A DNA stretch of 64,000 nt from an uncultured Christensenellaceae bacterium. Lineage in GTDB: Bacteria; Bacillota; Clostridia; Christensenellales; UBA3700. Of the stretch, positions 58,558 through 64,000 are shown piece after piece. The stretch spans positions 1 to 64,000 of the forward strand of contig CALWGZ010000003.1 of assembly GCA_944380285.1 (NCBI GenBank), given 5' to 3'. Position 1 is the stretch's first letter, and every line of letters starts with the position of its first letter. A program made the position numbers and the translations under genes. A model generated the notes under the pieces. It searched no databases. It was given only the letters and a program-made list of their open reading frames with translations, and was not told the origin of the DNA.

Positions 58558-59193
58558 ATGGCATCGGCAAAAATGCAGGAAAATTTGGACAAGACGATGG
58601 CTTGCATCCGCAAGTTCGTCGCAGAACACAACTATTCGCCCAGCGTTCGCGACATCTGTCAAGCCGGCGGCTTCAAATCGACCGCCTCGGTTCAATATTA
58701 TCTCGAAAAACTTGTCGCCGCCGGGCTGATCAAGCGCGAGACCTCAAAGAATCGCACGATCGAGCTTGTCGAAAGCGACGAGGAATTTACCGATTTCGCA
58801 AGCGTGCCGATGCTCGGCAACATCGCCGCGGGTCAACCTTTGCTCGCGGCAGTCGAAAACGACGTAAAATTGCACTTCCCCGCCGACTTCTTCAAGCTGG
58901 TCGGCGACAACTTCTGCTTGACCGTCAAAGGTGAAAGTATGCGTGAGATCGGCATCATGAACGGCGACATCGTCCTCATCCACGCGACTCCCACCGCCTC
59001 AGACGGCGAGATCGTCGCCGCACAGATAGACGGCGGCGAAGTGACGCTCAAGCGTTTTTTCCGCAGGGATAACGAGATCGTTCTCCACCCCGAAAATTCT
59101 GAAATGGACGACATCATCGTCCCCGACGGCACGGAGTTCCGCATACTCGGCACCGCAGTCGGACTTATGCGCAATTCCTTTGCGGACAGATGA
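58558..59193 (+). CDS. lexA: SOS repressor LexA
   Basis: A 211-residue repressor. The N-terminal winged helix contains YSPSVRDICQAGGFKSTASV. The self-cleavage site is the Ala-Gly in NIAAGQPLL; the catalytic pair is Ser in KGESMREIGI and Lys in VTLKRFFR. The start may be ATG 58558 or TTG 58552, since AGGAGAGAG is better spaced for the TTG; the two differ by two residues. Confidence 0.93.
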   Translation: MASAKMQENLDKTMACIRKFVAEHNYSPSVRDICQAGGFKSTASVQYYLEKLVAAGLIKRETSKNRTIELVESDEEFTDFASVPMLGNIAAGQPLLAAVENDVKLHFPADFFKLVGDNFCLTVKGESMREIGIMNGDIVLIHATPTASDGEIVAAQIDGGEVTLKRFFRRDNEIVLHPENSEMDDIIVPDGTEFRILGTAVGLMRNSFADR

Positions 59194-59486
59194 CGATACG
59201 CATCACCGTCATGCGCACCGCGCGCTATGACGACTTGATCGACAAATACGAGTTGCCGCAAACGTCGCCATGCGACATGCGCGAAGGTCAAGTTTTCGAG
59301 ACAAGTGGCTCGCGCCCCGAAGGCTTTTGTCAAAGCGCTTGGGAGACGCTCTTCCCTTTTGTCAAAGGTCTGCTCGAAGGTAAGTCGAGGTTTTACGGCG
59401 ATTGGATGAAAGACCCGCGCTCGGCGATGATCTCGTGCAACGACGGCTTCCGTCCGGTGACGTTTTTGGTCGAAGTCAAAGAATAA
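59190..59486 (+). CDS. TIGR04076 family protein
   Basis: A 98-residue protein with conserved Cys positions in TSPCDMREGQVF, GFCQSAWETLFPFV and ISCNDGFRPVTFLVE, matching a small Clostridia family of unknown function (TIGR04076). It overlaps the lexA stop (ATGA), so it is co-transcribed with lexA and may respond to DNA damage. Confidence 0.8.
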   Translation: MTIRITVMRTARYDDLIDKYELPQTSPCDMREGQVFETSGSRPEGFCQSAWETLFPFVKGLLEGKSRFYGDWMKDPRSAMISCNDGFRPVTFLVEVKE

Positions 59487-59490
59487 CTTT

Positions 59491-59517
59491 GCCGGCATTT
59501 AGCCGGCTTTTTGATTT
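59491..59517 (+). terminator. Intrinsic terminator after the TIGR04076 gene
   Basis: GCCGGC and GCCGGC around ATTTA, followed by TTTTT. Confidence 0.8.
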
Positions 59518-59679
59518 TTGTAAAAACATCTTACAGTTCAAAGATCGCCCATGATTTAGGCATATTCCAATGCCTCATACGTCTTCTCTGTCATCCGTGT
59601 ACTCGGTCAAAACAGTAAGCGATGCACATTATTCGATGTCATTGCGCCGTGCGCGGCGAAAGCAATCCGCTCCCCTCGC

Positions 59680-60921
59680 TCACTTGATCAAACCGAGGCT
59701 TTGCAGACATCCGGCAAGCGCGATCTTGCCGTGTTCATAGGTCAATCCGCCTTGGAGATAGGCGATGTAGGGCTTGCGTATCGGCGAGTCGGCGGAAAGC
59801 TCGATCGACGCCCCGGCGACGAACGTCCCGGCAGCCATGATCACTTGATCTTCATAGCCCGGCATGTCCCAAGCGAACGGAGTGACATTGCCATCGACGG
59901 GCGATGCGTATTGTATCGCGCGCACGAACTCGGTCAACTCCTCTTCGGTGTTGAATTTGATCGATCTGATGATGTCGCGGCAGACCGCTCCCGGTTTGGG
60001 CATTGTGTCATATCCGAGCATATCGAACGCCGCGCCGAAGAGCATACTCGTCTTGATCGCCTGAGCGGTGACGTGCGGCGCAAGGAAAAAGCCTTGATAG
60101 AACTCGCGATAGCCGTATGCGTACGAGCCAACTTCACAGCCGATCGACGGAGAAGTCAGTCGATAGGTCGCCTGTTCGACGAGCGACTTTTTGCCGCAGA
60201 TATAACCGCCCGTGGGCGCGATGCCTCCGCCCGGATTTTTGATGAGCGAACCCGCCATGAGGTCGACCCCGACCGCGACCGGCTCGACGGTGTCAACAAA
60301 TTCGCCGTAACAATTGTCGCACATCACTATCGTGTCGGGAGCGATAGATTTGACAAAGTCACTGAGCTGCCCTATCTCTTGCACGGACAGCGCGTCGCGC
60401 CATTCGTAACCGCGAGACCTGCCGACAAAGACGACCTTTATGCGGCGATTCACGAACACCTGCTTGATAGCGTCAAAATCGAGTTTGCCGTCTTTGAGCG
60501 GAACGCTGTCGTAAATCACGCCGTAATCGGCAAGCGAGCCGGTGCCTTTGCCTGTGATCGCCTCTTTGAGCGTGTCGTACGGCTCGCCGCTGACCGACAA
60601 CAGCACGTCGCCCGGACGCAAAAGCCCGAACAGCGCGGCGGTCAACGCATGCGTGCCCGAGACGATCTGCGGCGACACGACCGCGCTCTCCGCCCCGAAA
60701 GCGTACGCAAACACGCTCGCGAGAGTATCTCGTCCTATGTCGTCATAGCCGTATCCGTTTGTCTGCGCAAAATGACGCTGCCCGACATTGAACTCGTGGA
60801 AAGCGTTCAGCACCTTGGCTTGATTGGCAAGCGCGACCGCGTCAACGCGCGCAAGGTCGCCGGCTATCTTCTTCTCCGCTTCCTCAACAAAAGCGTAAAC
60901 CTTTTCATCGATCTTCTGCAT
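59680..60921 (-). CDS. PLP-dependent methionine gamma-lyase-like protein (YnbB family)
   Basis: A 413-residue fold-type I PLP enzyme of the family once called aluminium resistance protein. Seen are FAQTNGYGYDDIGRDTL, QIVSGTHALTAALFG, CDNCYGEFV and the PLP-lysine region GSLIKNPGGGIAPTGGYI. The substrate is not established. The ATG at 60921 has GGAGAAG before it. It follows miaA, an arrangement also seen in Bacillus (miaA, hfq, ynbB, glnR, glnA, lexA), but hfq is absent here. Confidence 0.88.
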   Translation of the reverse strand: MQKIDEKVYAFVEEAEKKIAGDLARVDAVALANQAKVLNAFHEFNVGQRHFAQTNGYGYDDIGRDTLASVFAYAFGAESAVVSPQIVSGTHALTAALFGLLRPGDVLLSVSGEPYDTLKEAITGKGTGSLADYGVIYDSVPLKDGKLDFDAIKQVFVNRRIKVVFVGRSRGYEWRDALSVQEIGQLSDFVKSIAPDTIVMCDNCYGEFVDTVEPVAVGVDLMAGSLIKNPGGGIAPTGGYICGKKSLVEQATYRLTSPSIGCEVGSYAYGYREFYQGFFLAPHVTAQAIKTSMLFGAAFDMLGYDTMPKPGAVCRDIIRSIKFNTEEELTEFVRAIQYASPVDGNVTPFAWDMPGYEDQVIMAAGTFVAGASIELSADSPIRKPYIAYLQGGLTYEHGKIALAGCLQSLGLIK

Positions 60922-61840
60922 TTTCTTCTCCGTTAAAATATCCGTCGTCGGACAGCGCGAGCGCAGCAAGCTCGTCCGTCGCGAGAGCAAACGGATCCGC
61001 CTGCACCGCAAACTTATAGCGTGAAAACCACGTCTCCTGCCGTTTTGCGTATCTGCGCGTGTCCTTTTTGATCTCTTCTTTCAATTGCGGAAGCGAGATC
61101 TCTCCAGACAGATAGGGCGCGAACTCGCGATACCCTATCGCCTGCATGCTCTGCATCCCGAAGTCGAGCCCTCTTTCGCCGACGAGCCGTCCCACTTCCT
61201 CTTCAAGCCCCGCTTCGAACATGCGCTCGACCCTGTCGTCGATCGCCGCATAGAGCGCGTTGCGCGGCGGTTTGAGAAAGATCATCTTGACCGCAAAGCG
61301 CGGTTTGAGGCTTTCGCCCTTAGGCTTCGTCTCACCGCTCACCCGTGCGATCTCGAGTGCGCGCAACAGACGTTTGACATTGTTGGGGTGTATCTTCGCC
61401 GCGTCATCGGGATCGAGCAAAGCAAGCTCTTCCCACATCGCCTGCGCTCCCCGCCGTGCAAGCTCGCTTTCAAGCTCCGCGCGCACGTTTTCGTCCTTCG
61501 CCGCCCCAAATGTCAGCGGAAAGATCGTCGAGTGCGCATAAAGTCCCGTTCCGCCCGCAAAGATGGGCAACTTGCCTTGACTGTCAAGCGTCTCCGCGAC
61601 TTCGAGCGCGCGTTCGGCATATTCGAACGCGCTGAATTCGGCGTTCGGTTCGACGATGTCGACCATATGCACGGGCACCCCGCACTCCGCCTCGGTAGTC
61701 TTGGCGGTGCCTATGTCCATGTGGCGGTATATCTGCATGCTGTCGCACGAAATGATCTCGCTGCCTGTGCGGCGAGCGCATTCCGTAGCGAGCGCAGACT
61801 TGCCGCATGCAGTCGGTCCGACAATAAACAATGCGCGCAT
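60905..61840 (-). CDS. miaA: tRNA dimethylallyltransferase
   Basis: A 311-residue enzyme that adds an isoprenyl group from DMAPP to A37 of tRNAs. The P-loop is IVGPTACGKSALATE, followed by ISCDSMQIYRHMDIGTAK, PIFAGGTGLY and the C-terminal RYAKRQETWFSRY. Its start overlaps the mutL stop (TGATG), and its 3' end overlaps the next gene by 17 bases. Confidence 0.96.
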   Translation of the reverse strand: MRALFIVGPTACGKSALATECARRTGSEIISCDSMQIYRHMDIGTAKTTEAECGVPVHMVDIVEPNAEFSAFEYAERALEVAETLDSQGKLPIFAGGTGLYAHSTIFPLTFGAAKDENVRAELESELARRGAQAMWEELALLDPDDAAKIHPNNVKRLLRALEIARVSGETKPKGESLKPRFAVKMIFLKPPRNALYAAIDDRVERMFEAGLEEEVGRLVGERGLDFGMQSMQAIGYREFAPYLSGEISLPQLKEEIKKDTRRYAKRQETWFSRYKFAVQADPFALATDELAALALSDDGYFNGEENAEDR

Positions 61841-63720
61841 CAGACGATCCTCTTGAACAATTTGTCGAGATCTTTGCGCGTAAAGGCAAACGTCGTCGGT
61901 CTGCCGTGCGGACATTGAAGCGGCACGCCGTCTTTCATCGAATCAAGGAGCGACGTGATCTGCGCCTCGGTCAGTCTGTCACCGCCCTTGATCGCCGCCT
62001 TGCACGCGCGGCTTGCAAGCGCATCGGTGATCATGTCGCCGTTTTTGTAGCCGTCTATCTTGCCTCTCTCTTCGAAAAGTTTGGCAAAAAACGCGCCGAT
62101 ATTGATGTCGGTCAAAATGTCGGGCACTGCGTTCACCTTGAAGCAGTCCGCGCCGAACGGCTCTATCTCAAAGCCGAGTTCGCCAAGTTTGCCGACGTGT
62201 TTGGACACGAACTCGCTCTGAGCGCCGTCGCATTCCAAAATGTACGGCACGAGAAGTGGCTGAGACGCAGTCCGCTTTGCATTGATCTTGGCGATCAATT
62301 CGTCGTATAGCATGCGTTCGTGCACCGCGTGTTGATCGATCAAATATGCCTTTTCGCCCTGCTCGACGATCAAAAACGTGTTGAACAGCTGTCCGACGAC
62401 CTTATATCCAATCCTCAGCATGCCGTCGATCTCGCGGAACGCGTCGCTTTCCTCCTGCGGCGCAGAGCTCGTCATCTTGAAAGCGGCGGGCGCGGCGACC
62501 TTGGTCTGCGGTTTGTATATGCTGTGCGTGAACACCGAGCTCTGTTCGACCCTCTCGCGCTGTCTGTCGAGCGCCTTGCGCCATTTGTCCTCGTCCTCTG
62601 CTTTGACCTGCGGCGGTTCGGGAATGGCGACAGCCTCTTTTGCTGCGGGTAATGTATCCTTCTCTGCCGTGCTTCCGCCTTTGACATCGAATGGGACGGA
62701 AGACCGCTCTTCCTGCCCCAAAAACATCGAACGCGCCTGTGTGGCGAGCGCCTTCTCGATCGCGCGGTAGACCGCCGAGAAAACTTTGTTGGGTTGACGG
62801 AAGCGCACCTCGTTTTTGGACGGATGCACGTTGACGTCCACCTCGTCGAAAGGCACTATCAGATTGATGACGAACACCGGATAACACCTCTTCATCAGCG
62901 AGCCGCCGTATGCCTGCGTCGCCGCCGTTTCGATAGTCTTGTCCGAGACGGTGCGCCCGTTGACTATGATCGTCTGCAAGCTCCTGTTGTGTCTGGTGAG
63001 TTCACGCGTGCCCGTATAGCCGTAGACGCGATAACCGTCCTCGCGCGTCTCGTCGAACCAGATCAGCTTGTTGGCGACTTCGGTGGAATAGACGGTATAT
63101 ACCGCATTTTCAAAGCCGCCCGAAGTGCCGAACACCGGCTTGCCGTCGACGGTATAGGTGACGGATATGTCGGGATTGGCGAGTATCAAAGCGGCGACTT
63201 TGTCGGTGACAGCCTTCTCTTCCTGCGCCGGTTTTTTGAGAAATCGGGCGCGCACGGGCGTGTTGAAAAAGAGGTCGGACACGGTGACCGTCGTCCCTTC
63301 CGCCGCTCCGCATTGCTCGACGGCGGAGATCGCGCCTCCGTCCGAGGAGATCTTTGCGCCTCTTGCCGCGCCCTGCGGACGACTGACGATCTCCGTCTTG
63401 GAGACCGCGGCGATCGACGCGAGCGCCTCGCCTCTGAAACCCAAAGTCGAGATGTTGTCGAGGTCGGAAGCGGTCGCGAGTTTTGACGTCGCATGGGGCA
63501 AGAACGCCTTCTTCAAGTTGTCCGCATCCATGCCGCAGCCGTTGTCGGTGACGACGATCTTGCGAATGCCGCCCTCTTCGATCGCGACCGTTATGCGGTC
63601 GGCGCCCGAATCGATAGCGTTTTCGAACAGTTCTTTGACCACGGACGCGGGACGTTCGATTACTTCGCCCGCCGAGATCAGATTGTATACGCTGCTGTCA
63701 AGGATATTGATCTTGGGCAT
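61840..63720 (-). CDS. mutL: DNA mismatch repair protein MutL
   Basis: A 626-residue protein. The GHKL ATPase part has VVKELFENAIDSGADRI, VTDNGCGMD and TLGFRGEALASI. The C-terminal domain has the endonuclease metal motif IDQHAVHERMLYDEL and CPHGRPT, so it is of the nicking type used by bacteria without MutH. The linker (about 330-430) is variable. The start at 63720 directly follows the mutS stop with GAGGAG upstream. Confidence 0.96.
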   Translation of the reverse strand: MPKINILDSSVYNLISAGEVIERPASVVKELFENAIDSGADRITVAIEEGGIRKIVVTDNGCGMDADNLKKAFLPHATSKLATASDLDNISTLGFRGEALASIAAVSKTEIVSRPQGAARGAKISSDGGAISAVEQCGAAEGTTVTVSDLFFNTPVRARFLKKPAQEEKAVTDKVAALILANPDISVTYTVDGKPVFGTSGGFENAVYTVYSTEVANKLIWFDETREDGYRVYGYTGTRELTRHNRSLQTIIVNGRTVSDKTIETAATQAYGGSLMKRCYPVFVINLIVPFDEVDVNVHPSKNEVRFRQPNKVFSAVYRAIEKALATQARSMFLGQEERSSVPFDVKGGSTAEKDTLPAAKEAVAIPEPPQVKAEDEDKWRKALDRQRERVEQSSVFTHSIYKPQTKVAAPAAFKMTSSAPQEESDAFREIDGMLRIGYKVVGQLFNTFLIVEQGEKAYLIDQHAVHERMLYDELIAKINAKRTASQPLLVPYILECDGAQSEFVSKHVGKLGELGFEIEPFGADCFKVNAVPDILTDINIGAFFAKLFEERGKIDGYKNGDMITDALASRACKAAIKGGDRLTEAQITSLLDSMKDGVPLQCPHGRPTTFAFTRKDLDKLFKRIV

Positions 63721-64000
63721 CAGTTCTCCTCCCTCGCCTTTTTGGCGAGATCGCCGAGTTTCATCCACGCCTGTATCGGCGTGAGTTCGTCGACATTGCA
63801 ACCTCGAAGCTCGTCAAGTATCTCGTTGGTGTTCATCATTGACACGAGATCGGGCTCTTTTGTCGCCGCCTTTTCGCTGCGCTTGTCGAGAGCCTCTTTT
63901 TCGAGCTCTTGCGAAATGCGTTTTGCACGCGCGATCACGTCCTTGGGCACGCCCGCGAGTTTTGCGACCTCAATGCCGAAACTCTTATTTGTGCCGCCGC
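63720..64000 (-). CDS. mutS: DNA mismatch repair protein MutS, C-terminal end (partial)
   Basis: The frame runs off the right edge; only the last 93 codons are present. It shows the MutS end of the ATPase domain, SFGIEVAKLAGVPKDVIARA, followed by a coiled stretch and the terminal ELRGCNVDELTPIQAWMKLGDL, typical of the MutS dimer/tetramer tail. Its TGA overlaps the mutL ATG. Confidence 0.93.
   Translation of the reverse strand, partial: GGTNKSFGIEVAKLAGVPKDVIARAKRISQELEKEALDKRSEKAATKEPDLVSMMNTNEILDELRGCNVDELTPIQAWMKLGDLAKKAREEN

Overview
The window reads as chromosome from an endospore-forming member of the Bacillota, most likely an uncultured Clostridia lineage. The basis is seen directly: an intact spoIIIAA-AH operon, spoIVB, a pro-sigma-K gene, a YlmC/YmxH protein and a PolC-family gene, all in gene orders known from Bacillus and Clostridia. 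Coding DNA is GC-rich with GAC/GTC/CTC-rich codon use, while the long spacers are AT-rich or strongly strand-biased. The genus cannot be named from sequence alone.

Layout. 1-5.5 kb: a structured RNA-like edge, a zinc-ribbon/DUF898-like membrane protein, ylmC-like gene, sigK, the RNase P RNA gene on the minus strand followed by two partial copies of its own promoter and 5' end, a candidate small RNA, ruvX and a DUF1292 gene. 5.6-25.9 kb: a dense housekeeping block of translation factors (rpsB, tsf, frr, rimP, nusA, ylxR, ylxQ, infB, rbfA, truB, efp), pyrH, envelope and isoprenoid genes (uppS, cdsA, dxr, rseP, ispG), nrnA, ribF, an endonuclease IV-like gene and pepP. At the place where full-length polC normally lies there is a PolC-like protein that stops after its exonuclease domain. 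25.9-29.4 kb: an accessory insertion between efp and spoIIIAA holding a 1.3-kb, almost C-free G/T-rich mosaic repeat array, two unrecognised genes (one cut off by the array), a second candidate small RNA and an acetyltransferase with no obvious start. 29.4-46.4 kb: spoIIIAA-AH, asp23, nusB, folD, xseAB, ispA, dxs, tlyA, nadK, argR, recN and spoIVB, then convergent purB; spo0A does not follow spoIVB. 46.5-55.1 kb: tRNA-Trp with a very large inverted repeat and tandem degenerate repeats, a HipA-like kinase, an ECF sigma factor with a 746-residue membrane partner, proC, rnhA, a VTT-domain membrane protein and a PadR-type regulator fused to a four-helix membrane domain. 55.1-57.1 kb: gene-poor AT-rich DNA with one apparent pseudogene. 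57.2-64 kb: a tyrosine recombinase, lexA with an operator-like site inside its promoter, a TIGR04076 gene, and the minus-strand run mutS (partial), mutL, miaA, ynbB-like.

How the genes work together. Two large operon-like runs, with many ATGA or TGATG stop/start overlaps, couple ribosome assembly, translation initiation, isoprenoid synthesis (dxs, dxr, ispG, ispA, uppS) and sporulation channel assembly. A recurring feature is a set of promoters (ruvX, polC-like, pepP, nadK, recombinase) whose -10 box sits 6-8 bases before the ATG with no ribosome-binding site, which predicts leaderless mRNAs.

All calls come from reading the sequence; no database search was run.
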